This document shows, piece after piece, positions 11,178 to 21,141 of a stretch of DNA of 64,000 nt. The translations under genes were made by a program, and so were the position numbers. The notes beneath the pieces are model-generated. The model worked only from the letters and a program-made list of their open reading frames with translations, was not told the origin of the DNA and searched no databases. Source of the DNA: Neovahlkampfia damariscottae (Eukaryota; Heterolobosea; Selenaionea; Neovahlkampfiida; Neovahlkampfiidae); the NCBI GenBank assembly GCA_016618085.1, contig JABLTG010000003.1, positions 1 to 64,000 of the forward strand, read 5' to 3'. The first letter of the stretch is position 1, and the number at the start of each line of letters is the position of its first letter.

Positions 11178-11837
11178 ATGATCAAACAACTCATCATCGT
11201 TTTATTATGCTTATTTGCTATTGCTCATGGTAGATACATCGTTCAAAGAATCTTCCACAAAGAAGATACAAACTGCGATTCACCTACTATTCTTGGTTCT
11301 TTTTTTGAAGACACCAAATGCTATTCAACTGGAAGAACTATTCAAAGAACCACTTGCAACACTACTCATGTCAACATTGATTTTGAATGCAATCTTGAAT
11401 GCACAAGATGTGGAAGATCAATTTCATACCCAAGAGATAAGTGTATTACTGGATTCATCAATGTGCATTTTTCATGCCCTGAAACACTCCCAACTCTTAA
11501 AGACAAAGGAATTTATCTCCGTTCATTCACAAATTCAAAATGCAATAATTATCCACCTGGAGACCATGGTTTCTTCTTAACTGATGAATTATGCAATTCA
11601 AACTCACCGCAAAAAGAGGTATTTGGATTACTCAATTCTGGTACTTCACCATCTTCACAAAAAGGATATTTCGATAGAACAGAAAACGTCTACAAATTAG
11701 AAGATTATGAAAAAGAAAACTGTAAAGGAAGAATGATTAAATCAAATAAATTCCCAGTTGATAAATGCATGAAGGTTCCTGAACCAAACTTCAAAACAAT
11801 TCAACCAGCAACTCATGCAATTCTTTCAAAGAAATAA
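11178..11837 (+). CDS. Secreted cysteine-rich protein of unknown function
   Basis: Single exon, 219 residues. Residues 1-19 are a classic signal peptide (Lys, then LIIVLLCLFAIAHG with a likely cleavage after AHG). The mature part has about 14 Cys in irregular spacing, with two CxxC-like pairs (CNLECTRCG), and no membrane helix, so it should be exported and disulfide-bonded. No domain was recognised. The ATG at 11178 is the first in the frame and is followed directly by the signal peptide. Codons are noticeably regular and the upstream region has TATA-like boxes rather than the usual CCAAT element, which would fit a strongly or conditionally expressed gene; that is inference. Confidence 0.75.
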   Translation: MIKQLIIVLLCLFAIAHGRYIVQRIFHKEDTNCDSPTILGSFFEDTKCYSTGRTIQRTTCNTTHVNIDFECNLECTRCGRSISYPRDKCITGFINVHFSCPETLPTLKDKGIYLRSFTNSKCNNYPPGDHGFFLTDELCNSNSPQKEVFGLLNSGTSPSSQKGYFDRTENVYKLEDYEKENCKGRMIKSNKFPVDKCMKVPEPNFKTIQPATHAILSKK

Positions 11838-12001
11838 ACTCTTCTTTTGGAATATCCTCATTGTACAAAATACATCCTGACGATACAAAACTCTATTTAA
11901 GAGAGTGATAGTAGAATATTTGAACTGGATTTCTCCGCCATTTTTCAAAATGGAATCATTTGATTCCTAGAATTTGGATCCTGGTTGAATTTTAGTACTA
12001 G

Positions 12002-12142
12002 AAATGTTCTACTCCCAATTCAATTGAAAAAATACGTGCAACAGCAAAAACCAAATATCATGTACTCACTCAGTCTGAAGATTTAATTTTCTCTGGAATA
12101 ATTGGCGGAGTAATTTGTGTCTACAAATTAGAAGATGAGTAA
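12002..12142 (+). pseudogene. Possible WD40-repeat gene remnant or terminal exon
   Basis: A 46-codon frame, open only after a stop at 11999, ends with a strand pattern typical of a WD40 blade: LTQSEDLIFSGIIGG, then VICVYKLEDE and a TAA. The sequence before 12002 ends in TAG, so it could also be a last exon entered by splicing after ...TACTAG. No upstream exon was found between 11838 and 12000. The frame looks protein-coding in codon use. It is called a remnant because no start codon or complete domain can be assigned. Confidence 0.3.
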
Positions 12143-12185
12143 ATGCAACCAAAAAATGATTAAACATTTCATTGTCAATAATTTT

Positions 12186-13124
12186 TTATTCAATTTTAAA
12201 AAATGATTTGATTTTGATAAAATATTCATTGTCTTTCATTTTCAATGGTAATACCAACAACAATGAAAGAAGAATAAAAAAAAGAATTAATTTTGGTTGA
12301 ATGATATCACTTGTACTATTGATTTCACTTAAAAATTTACCAGCATTTACAGAAACAATATGAAAAGGTATCAAGCCAAGAAATGTAGTCAAAAAAAATG
12401 TTTTGAGATTAATATTAACAACAGGGGAGGCATAATTTAAAAACCAATTCGGTGTGAATGGAAATATTCTTAAACCAATTAAATAGACTACTAAATGGTG
12501 ATCACTTTGTGAATGAATTATTTTGGAGAACATTTCAACTTTATGTTCAAAATGTTTTTTCATCAATTCTTTTCCAGATAAATTTGAAATGAAATAAGCG
12601 GAAGTAGCACCTATTGCAGTTAATGTTGCAACAAATGGAACACCAATAAAAGGTCCTAATAATGATCCTGCTAATAAATTCATCATTGAGCTTCCAGGCA
12701 AGGCAAAAGTTTGATTGCTAAAAAAGTCAAAAAATCAATAAAATATGGTACAAAATATAAACACAACTGAACAAACCAAATAAGATATATAGGTCTTGGT
12801 TTTTATCAAGAGATTCTTTGAGAATTTTATATGTCAATTTTACATCTTCCAAACTGTGTATTGGTTTCAGTGCCAAATCTCTGAATTAAAATTAACAAAA
12901 TATTTTTTTAATTACTTCTGAACAAAATAATAAAATATGAATATTATGGACAATAAAAATACAGCATAAATTGGGATATAAATTAGTTTTTGATAATCAA
13001 CTTGAATTTCTTTTGATTTCTCGACATGCTCAATCGGATATTCATGTAAAACAGGTTTATGGATCAATTTTTTCAATGTTCCTTCTTCCAATTCAATTGC
13101 TCCCATGTGTAATGGTTGTAACAT
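12186..13124 (-). CDS. TMEM41B: TMEM41/TVP38-type VTT-domain membrane protein
   Basis: Three exons (13124-12916, 12880-12752, 12717-12186), introns 35 and 34 bases, 289 residues. The VTT (DedA) core begins with VYIFNQTFALPGSSMM and continues through GSLLGPFIGVPF and SAYFISNLSGKELM, with the conserved GLRIFPFTPNWFLNYASP re-entrant region. Several membrane helices follow, including one near the C-terminus. Animal TMEM41B and VMP1 are ER phospholipid scramblases needed for autophagosome and lipid-droplet formation; the same role is inferred. The first of two nearby Met codons (residues 1 and 7) is used as start. A CCAATGA lies 44 bases upstream. Confidence 0.88.
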
Positions 13125-13201
13125 TCGAATTTGAAATCAAAGAAAATTGTTGGCCAGAAAAATTAACCAATGATATTCTTTCAAAAAAACGAACGTTGAA
13201 C

Positions 13202-13245
13202 CGGAGAATTAAATATTAGAATTGATTCCAAAATCTAATTCTCCG
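13202..13245. repeat. Short inverted repeat; left arm shared with a second site at about 20926
   Basis: Perfect 10-base arms, CGGAGAATTA at 13202-13211 and TAATTCTCCG at 13236-13245, enclose a 24-base A+T-rich spacer. The 14-mer GAACCGGAGAATTA that includes the left arm recurs at about 20925-20938, where it is followed by similar but not identical DNA. It may be the remains of a small palindromic (MITE-like) element. No target duplication was recognised. Confidence 0.4.
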
Positions 13246-13248
13246 TAG

Positions 13249-13443
13249 CTATTCAAAAAATTTCAAAAAGGGAACACTACTAAGCAAGGAAAGTACAGAG
13301 TTGACTTTTACCCAGCCTGTATTTTTATTGGATGAAAAATGCAACAGTTTTTAAAAATAGTAAGAAACACATTTTCTCACACCTTTCATATTGTGTTTTC
13401 TATCTGGATAAAGTCCTAAGTCTTCACACTCTTGTTCTTCCAT
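13249..13443 (-). CDS. Candidate small spliced gene or TnpB N-terminal relic
   Basis: A minus-strand frame encodes MEEQECEDLGLYPDRKHN; a plausible intron 13382-13317 (GT...ACAG) then joins it to 22 more codons ending at 13249, giving 42 residues. The frame is open and coding-like upstream of the Met as well (KSARPKSFFKQQ). LGLYPD and the underlying DNA (TGGATAAAGTC on the plus strand) match the TnpB N-terminus at 148-163, so this could instead be a decayed TnpB piece. A CCAATCA at 13494-13500 is in the right place for a promoter. The call is weak either way. Confidence 0.25.
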
Positions 13444-13766
13444 TTGCTGTTTGAAAAAGGACTTTGGCCTTGCACTCTTAACATTTTCAACCAATCAAAA
13501 AATGAAAAATTCTAATTTTCAATAAACTTATTTTTTTTTTTGATAAAATCGCCTTTAAAGTTGAAAATTCATACATTTTTTCTTCGGAATTTGTTACAAT
13601 TCAGCCAACAGGCACAGAGTATTGTGATTCTTTGAATACTTTACTCTATTAATTCTCATAGGTTTAGAGGAAAGTACCTTGTTAAGAAATAAATGGCATA
13701 GAACAAACCATTTTGGACAAAGAATATTTTAACCAATCATTTTCTTTTTTAAAACTTTTGGAAAAG

Positions 13767-16468
13767 ATGACTGTTAGTGAGGAAGAAATAAATGAACTGC
13801 TTTCTTCCAACTCAAAACAAGAAATATTTCCTTTCATATTCACCAAAGAAACCGTAAAAAAAAAAAAATTAAACAAAATTAGTTGGTCGGATTTATCAAA
13901 GAAATAACAAGTCCAAAAGGTATACCTACGAAAAAAAAATCAGTTTTGAGTCAAATATTTTCGAAAAATTCACGTCAAAATATATATTTCACTTGTGATG
14001 AAGCTATAACTTGGTTTAAAGAAAAATCCAAATACATACCTGATTTTTCAAAAGAAAGAGAACTTTGTTCAACAATGGGTCAACTATTAAAACTAATTGG
14101 TGTTTTTAAAGATATGAATTCAAAAGAAAATAACTTCCGAGATTCAAAAAATTTACAATTTAAATTCACAAAAAAAGTGAAAGAAGAAAATTATGAAAAA
14201 ATAATAAAAAGATATCAAGACTTATTGAGAGTTATAACTTTTTCAAATTCACAAGAAAAAATGATTAAATTTTTATCAGACTTGGATTCTAGCATAGATG
14301 TTTCAGAAAGACAATCAAATGGAAAATGTTATAAAGACAGTTTCATAGGAAGTCAATTAGTAACATGGATATCAACAACATATTTAAAAATAGAAAGAAG
14401 AGCAGCTTTGAGATTATCTGATCAATTTATACACGCAGGTTTAATTGAAGAAGCAGAAAAGTCATCAAATATTCAATTTAAAGATGATTTTGTTGTTTAT
14501 GAAAAAGTACATCCTTTCGAAATTGGAAAATTAAAACAACATACTCAATCAATACCAACAATCATTCAATTACTTTTATATAGAAGTTATGATTCTTCAT
14601 TAAATAATATTTCTCTTTATGTTAATTTATCAGCAACAAAATCGGGAAATAAATTATTAGGAAAACCAGCTCAATCTTTTGGAAATATTGATATTTCACC
14701 AAGAACTGAATCAGATACAGAAGATGAACATAATCATGAACAAATGAAAAAACATTCAAGTTTAGAATTACCAAGAGATTTATTGGTCGTTATACCAATT
14801 AGAAGATGTCATTCTTTACCTGTACCTTTATACGATTTGAATCAATTAAAAGAGTCAAACAATTTATCAAGTGCAAATTCAAGCCAAAATTTATCATCAT
14901 TAAAATCAAGTTCAAAATTTGATGTATCTTCTGGAAGTACTGGAAATATGAAATCACCAACATCAAAAGAAGCACAAGTTAAAAGAACATCACAAAGAAA
15001 AATCAATTCAAATTTACAATCTGTCTCTGTGAATACAATCAAAACAAATACAGGAAAAGTTTTCGTTGATAAAAAAAAAGATAAATCTGTCAAGAGTATA
15101 ATACAAGCAGCAAAAACCAAACCAGAAGATGTAACCTATGTTGAAGGTCCAATACATTTCTTATTGAATAGATCTTGGAAAAAGTTTTATATTATTGTTA
15201 AATTTGGTGTTATTATTATGAAACATAAACAAAAAGATACAAGTGTTTATCAAATGATCAATATGACAAATAAGACAATTTGTCAACAAGTTTCAGTTTC
15301 CAATAGAAAATATTGTTTAAGTTTTTTTGTTGGAGGAAATCCTTATTTTTTTGATTGTTTAAATAGAAATGATTGTGACATTTGGTTTCATCAAATTGTG
15401 AAATCAATCGAAGATTTACAAAGAAGTCAAAGATCTGCATTACAAGATGTTAAATATGCAGGTGTTGCATCTGATATTAATGGTATTGTAACAGAATTCA
15501 ATGAAAAAGCTGAATTATTATTTGGATTTAAAAAAGAAAATGTTATTGGAAAAAATTTGAAAATATTACTTCCACCAGGTTTAAACTTTTTGCATGAAAG
15601 ATTTATTGGAACTTATAAAAAAACAGGTGAAACAAGAGCTACAAGAAAAGAAATGAATGCTATTATATTGAATGATGATGAATCTCCTGTTCCAGTTACT
15701 GTTAAACATTTTAGATTACCACCAATGGCATTTCAAAAATCTGCGTTTTATGTTGAAATTAAACAAATGGCAATTGAAACTGAATTTGTTTCTTTTAAAA
15801 CAAAAGAAAAAGTTAATTTAAAAGATTTATTTGGTTTGAAAGGAGAAACATCAGAATTCATTTCATCCATTTATAAATCAATGAATGAAAATTTTAAATT
15901 AATTGAAGAAAAAATTGAAAGTTTTAAATTGAATGAAAAAGTTCTAAAAGAACAAGTTGAATATTTTAAAATTGCAACAGAAGTTAAAAAAAGAGAAATT
16001 GATATTATGGAATCTGAAATTAATTTATTTTCTGAAAATTCAAAACTGGATAAAGTAATGGATCTTTTAGATTCAGAAGATGCTGATTTTCGATCATTTT
16101 GTAAATCTTTAAATTGTGAATCTGCATGGTTATTTTGGAATGAATCACAAAAATTTAGAAAACAAAAATCCAATCAAAAAGAAGTAATTATCAAAGAAGC
16201 AACAAGAATTTTTGATTCATTTTTAAATGAAAATTCAGAATTTGGTATTGTTGTTGATTCAGAAGCATCTCAATATATTAAAGAAAAAATTCAAACTGGA
16301 GAAAAAAATGTATTCAAATCTGTTCAAAAAGATGTTCTATTTTTATTGGAAGAAAAAGTTTATTTTCAATACATGGATTTAACAGAAATTGATGAAGTTG
16401 AATTCAATAAAATTGATGTAGATGATGAAGAAGATGAAGAAGAAGAAGATGAAATTTTCACAAAATGA
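13767..16468 (+). CDS. DEP-DEP-PH-PAS-RGS signalling protein
   Basis: Two exons, 13767-13853 and 13883-16468, 29-base intron, 890 residues. Domains in order: DEP at about 45-115 (DEAITWFKEKSK, MGQLLKLIGVF); DEP at about 165-240 (GSQLVTWISTTY, then LSDQFIHAGLIEE); Ser-rich linker; PH at about 405-510 (GPIHFLLNRSWKKFYI, then DIWFHQIVKSIEDL); PAS at about 520-620 (FNEKAELLFGFKKENVIGK); a coiled region; RGS at about 735-850 (FRSFCKSLNCESAWLFWNE); acidic tail. It should be a membrane-recruited GTPase-activating protein for G-alpha with a sensory PAS module. The RGS contact residues are only partly conserved, so GAP activity is unproven. The start is uncertain because the frame is open upstream to 13686 without an ATG. 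Confidence 0.85.
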
Positions 16469-16470
16469 TT

Positions 16471-19014
16471 TTAATAATATTTTCCTTTTTTTTCTAATGA
16501 ATGTTTGTATTGTGAGAATTCACCATCATATTTTTGAATAGATTGTTCATCACAAACCCAAATTTCAGCTGAAACTGATTCAATTAAATGTTGATCATGA
16601 GATACAAATAAAACACCACCTTCATAAATTTGTAATGCTTGAATTAAAGCTTCAACTGTATCAATATCTAAATGATTGGTTGGTTCATCAAGTAACAAAA
16701 TATGTGGTTTTAAATATGAAATCATGGCAAACATAATTCTTGATTTTTGACCTCCTGATAAAGTATAAATTGGTTGAACTGCTAAATCTTGTGTTAATCC
16801 AAGTTTTCCTAAATGACTTCTCATTTGTTGAGTTCCTGCATCTGGAAATTTTGTACACATATATTCTAAAGGTGTTTGTTGAAGATTTAAATGATCAACA
16901 TGATGTTGTGAAAATTTAGCAATTCTAACTTTGGAATTTCTATTAATATATCCTTCAGTTGGATCTAATTCGCCTGCTAAACACTTCAAAAATGTTGACT
17001 AAGAAATTGATTAGAATATTGTTCTATTTTTCTTACTTTTCCACTTCCATTTGCTCCTACTAATGCAATTCTTGTTTCTGCATGTAAGTTGAAGTTCAAT
17101 TTGTTGAAAATTGGTTTTTCTTTTTGATAGGCGAATGAAATATCAACAGCTTGAATATAAGGTGCTTTTTCTCTTGTTGGTGATTCAATTTCAAAAGTAA
17201 ATGTTGGATCTTCTGCAATGGCTGAAACAAATGTCATTTTTTCTAACATTTTAATTCTTAAAGTTAAAAAATCTGTTTTGCAAACCTTGATTGGACCATA
17301 GCAGCATGTGCTGTTTTAAATCTGAATCTATTAATGAATTTCTCAACATGTTCTTTTTGCTTTTGTTGAGCTTCAAATGTCTTTTGTTGATTCATTAATC
17401 TTTCATTTCTTGCTTTTTCAAAAGTATAAAAATCACCTTTATAGTAACTTAAAGTATGATTGTTGAAATGAATAATGTCAGTACAAACTTCGTTTAAGAA
17501 ATTTCTATCATGAGAAACAACGATCATAGTGTTCTTATATTCAGCAAGATATTTTTCTAACCAAAGTACAGCATGTAAATCTAAATGATTTGTAGGTTCA
17601 TCAAGCATTAATAATTCAGGTTCAACAAATAAAGCTCTAGCTAATGCTAATCTCACTAAAAAAGAAATGTTGTGTTAAAAAAAAAAATCTTAGAGAACTT
17701 ACTTCTCCAACCTCCTGAAAACTCTTTTGTTGTCATTTTTTGCATTTCATTTGTAAATCCTAAACCAAATAAAACTATGAATTGTTTTTAATTTTAAATT
17801 TAAAATCTTACTTGTTGCTGCTCTTGCTTCAGCATTATGTGCATCAATTTCATCCATTCTTGCATAAATTTTTGTTAAAGTATCATTAGCGTTTTCTGTT
17901 GTTGATTCTAAAGCTTTCTTTTCTTCTTCTAAAAGTCTTTCTCTTTCAATGTCAGTTTTTAAAATCAAATCAATAGCCATTGTGTCATCTGCCTTAACTT
18001 CTTGTTCAATGTGAAGAATTTGCATATATGGTGGTATATTTTCCAATTCTCTACCTTCAATTTGTCTTAATAAAGTTGTTTTTCCAACTCCATTTCTTCC
18101 AATCAAACCATATCTTGTACGTTAATTTTTTTTTTTTTTTACCTTTTTCCTTTGTGGAGAATCAAATCAGCATCTTCTAATAACTTAGCTTTACCAATAT
18201 TCATATTTATACTTGTAACATTAATATCTCTGCTTCCAGAACCAACAAATTCAGAATTATGAACTTTTACAATTTGTTCTCTGTTTTCTGAAATACCTTT
18301 CAATTTTAAGAAATTTTTGTATTTTTTTTCTTCTTCTTTCTTTTCTTTTTCATCTTTCTTTCTTTTTTTTTCTGCTTTTGCTTTTGTCATCTTTAACTCC
18401 CAATCTAAAAAAAAAAGTTGTTAAAAATTTTTTTGTTGAACCTAAGTCATCCTTGTAAAAGTTAATGAAAAGAAATTTCTTACGTTTGTATTAATTGAAA
18501 CCTTATCAATAAATGTATCATCCAATAACTTATCTCCTATTGTACGATTTAAATTAATTGCTGAATCCAACACTTTAACAGTGGATTTTAAAATTTCAAC
18601 TTTTTTCAATAATTCTTTTGAATAAAGTTCTTCAACTAATTTATTTGTAATCTCTTTAACCTTTTCTTCATCTTCTGAAACTCCAACTTCAACAAAAAAA
18701 AAATTTAAAATTTTTAAAACTTCTTCATCTTGTATCTTCGTCAATGGATTATTTTGTGAATTCAAAATATCGGACAAGTAATATATGACTGGTAAGTCAA
18801 TTGTATCATATTTATCTTGAAGAATTTCTTTGAAAACTGATGCTATTTTTTCACATTCTTCTGAGATTTTTGGTGGTTCTCTTTTCACTTGAAGTTTTTT
18901 TTTTTTTTTTTGTGTTTTGGTATTTTGTTGAAAATCCTGTTTCTCATCATTTATTGGTGTTGATGATGGACTTGATAAAGTTGATGGAACTTTTTTGTTG
19001 GTCTTTTTACCCAT
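16471..19014 (-). CDS. ABCF3: ABCF-family ATPase (GCN20/ABCF3-like)
   Basis: Eight exons on the minus strand: 19014-18484, 18451-18442, 18404-18143, 18113-17812, 17774-17703, 17655-17286, 17256-17037, 16998-16471; 764 residues. The second exon is only 10 bases long. An N-terminal helical domain like GCN20 (about 1-200) and a Lys/Glu linker precede two ABC cassettes without membrane helices: Walker A GRNGVGKTT with signature FSGGWRMRLALARALF and Walker B LLMLDEPTNHLD, then GANGSGKST with LSGGQKSR and ILLLDEPTNHLD. The linker VQSRIKMLEKM between cassettes is typical. GCN20 acts on ribosomes with GCN1 in amino-acid sensing; that role is inferred. The gene converges on the RGS gene with 2 bases between stops. 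A TGATTGG is about 30 bases upstream. Confidence 0.92.
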
Positions 19015-19157
19015 TTTTCAACAACAGTTCAAACTAAACTTTGATTGGACGAAAATTAAAATGGAAATCTCAATCTTAAAATTGAAAATTTTGAAAACAT
19101 TTAACATAGGTTATTTTAATTTTCAATCAAAATAAATTTTCTGGTTTTCAAAAATTC

Positions 19158-20579
19158 TCAAACAAAACAAAAGTTTATATTTTTATCAAAGAAATTCCAA
19201 AGATCATATTCTTTCTGTAAATTCAAATCAAAAATAGAATTAAAGTGATTTTCAATAAACAACTCCAAAACATCCCTTTTGTTCAATGGAATACGAATAA
19301 TCATTTTTAATTCCTTATCATTATTCAAATGATAAATGCCTTCAAAAATAGCAAAATTTAAATCGAATCTCACTTCAACAAACGGGATACTAATCAAATC
19401 TAGCAAATCAATAGAATTTGGAAAATTCTCTGAGGTCACTGCATTTATAAAGTCAAGACATCGATATATTTTTATCCATTGATATTTATCCCTTTTCCCT
19501 TTTTGGTGTAAATCAATTGTTTGAAATTCTTTGCTCCATTGTCTTTTATTTGGAATTGGATATTTTATTTGAAAATTTTGATGACCTTTTGAGAATTTTA
19601 CAACATATTGCAACTTCGAATTTAATTGAACTGTGACTTTTTCAATTATTTCTTTGATTATATTGAAATTCTTATCGTAAATTCTTGAAAAAGAAACAAT
19701 TTTTTGACACCCCTTGTAGAGGAAAATATTAGGAAAATCAAGAAGCGAGTCAATTTTCTTGATCATTTTTTGATTGAAAATCTGTTCATCATGCACTATT
19801 TCCATTGAGTATTGAATTTTTGTGCCTTTATCATTATCTGAAAAAACCACTATTCCACTCTCGATTCCCTTCAATTGAGATTCAATCAAAATTCCATTAT
19901 TTTTTTTGATATGCCCTTTTTTCAAGGAATATGTTCTTTTATCAAACTCAAATTCTTGTCTATCCAAAATGGTGATGTTTTGATGCTCCAAATGGTCTTC
20001 TGAAAATTTTGTTTGAAATTCCACATCAACATCTTTTTGAAATTTGATTCTTTGAAAAAAATGTGATTTTATGATAGAATCATCAAATAATTGAATGTCT
20101 TTAAAGTTTTTGAAACTTTTTTTGTTTGAACGCAATGTTCTCTCTCTGTTTAATGATGAATTGTATTCAATTATTTCATTGTTATGTTCTGATGTAATGG
20201 TGAGTATTCGTTGACCTCCATAAGAAATATATGGATATGTTATGAAAATTGAAGTTGGTGTGAGAACAGATTTGTCCATAAAAATTTCAAATTTTTCAAA
20301 ATTGATGTTCCAAACAAAAGTATCTCTTGAAAGCTGTAAATCTAGAGAATTGAAACATAAATCATAAAAGTTAAAGAATGGAAGTTGAATGAGTTCAATT
20401 CCGAAAGTCATACAAAATTTTTGAAAGTTGCAAGTGGTTTTGAAAAAAATTTTGGAAGTGCATGTTTTGTTTGGAACTGATTTCAACTGTTTCTTGGTTT
20501 CTTTGTCAACTATTTTGTCAATATTTAATGTTGACAAATTTTTTATCACTTCATCAATCCACTCCTCTTTTTTTGTCAT
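19158..20579 (-). CDS. Orphan protein, 473 residues
   Basis: Single long exon from an ATG at 20579 to 19158. No domain, signal peptide or membrane helix was recognised. The protein is rich in Lys, Phe, Ile and Asn, with alternating hydrophobic beta-like stretches (FVEVRFDLNFAIFEG, LQYVVKFSKGHQNFQIKY) that suggest a mostly beta, soluble fold. A resemblance to beta-barrel RNA triphosphatases was considered but the paired Glu motifs are not convincing. TGATTGG at 20586-20592 sits just 6 bases before the start codon, which supports the start and active transcription. Confidence 0.65.
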   Translation of the reverse strand: MTKKEEWIDEVIKNLSTLNIDKIVDKETKKQLKSVPNKTCTSKIFFKTTCNFQKFCMTFGIELIQLPFFNFYDLCFNSLDLQLSRDTFVWNINFEKFEIFMDKSVLTPTSIFITYPYISYGGQRILTITSEHNNEIIEYNSSLNRERTLRSNKKSFKNFKDIQLFDDSIIKSHFFQRIKFQKDVDVEFQTKFSEDHLEHQNITILDRQEFEFDKRTYSLKKGHIKKNNGILIESQLKGIESGIVVFSDNDKGTKIQYSMEIVHDEQIFNQKMIKKIDSLLDFPNIFLYKGCQKIVSFSRIYDKNFNIIKEIIEKVTVQLNSKLQYVVKFSKGHQNFQIKYPIPNKRQWSKEFQTIDLHQKGKRDKYQWIKIYRCLDFINAVTSENFPNSIDLLDLISIPFVEVRFDLNFAIFEGIYHLNNDKELKMIIRIPLNKRDVLELFIENHFNSIFDLNLQKEYDLWNFFDKNINFCFV

Positions 20580-20592
20580 GATTTCTGATTGG

Positions 20593-21141
20593 ACATGGTA
20601 ACTACTTTTCTTGTCAGTTTGTTCTGAGGTTTTGAAAGTTCATTTGAAGTCTCAATTTCTGAACCAATTTTTTTTTTTAAGGACAAACAGGGAGAAAACA
20701 ATTGTTGAACCTTCCAAATTTGTCAATTTTTAATGGTACAAAAATTCCGAAACTGTTCATTCTTGGTCAATCAATCCACTACCAGAAATTAGGTTTTATA
20801 TTGGTCTCTACTTCATCTTGTTCACTTTTCAGCTAACCAATATATCAAGAGAAGACTGAAAACAGCACTATGATAGTTTATGTATTTACACTTCTTAATG
20901 ATGTTTTCTCTATGTTACGGTAGAACCGGAGAATTATAACCAGAAACTATAAATAGAATTATCAACCAATAAACATTCGCTTCGTGTACATTTACTTTCG
21001 TATTACAAAGACAAAGGAAAAGGACCTTTTTTCCTTTTATACTCTATGTTTTGAATTTTTCACTTCACTTTTTTTGGTACTTTTCTTTCAAGTAACATCT
21101 TATTATTTTTGAGATATTCAAATTCGTTTATTAATTTTACT
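20593..21141. other. Long intergenic stretch with possible promoter elements
   Basis: No convincing frame on either strand. Features seen: a second copy of GAACCGGAGAATTA at about 20925-20938, TATAAATAG at about 20949, CCAATAA near 20965, and the 9-mer CATTCGCTT near 20971 that also occurs beside the TATA box at about 11057. This looks like a promoter facing right, but no gene follows on the plus strand; an unrecognised non-coding transcript is possible. No tRNA or snRNA fold was recognised. Confidence 0.3.

Larger units (their letters stand above)
13125..13766. other. Long intergenic region before the DEP/RGS gene
   Basis: Besides the inverted repeat and the small candidate gene listed separately, this stretch carries a CCAATGA at 13168 facing the TMEM41 gene and a CCAATCA at 13494. 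The frame of the DEP/RGS gene is open from 13686 but has no ATG before 13767, so an undetected 5' exon could lie here. No RNA gene was seen. Confidence 0.4.
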
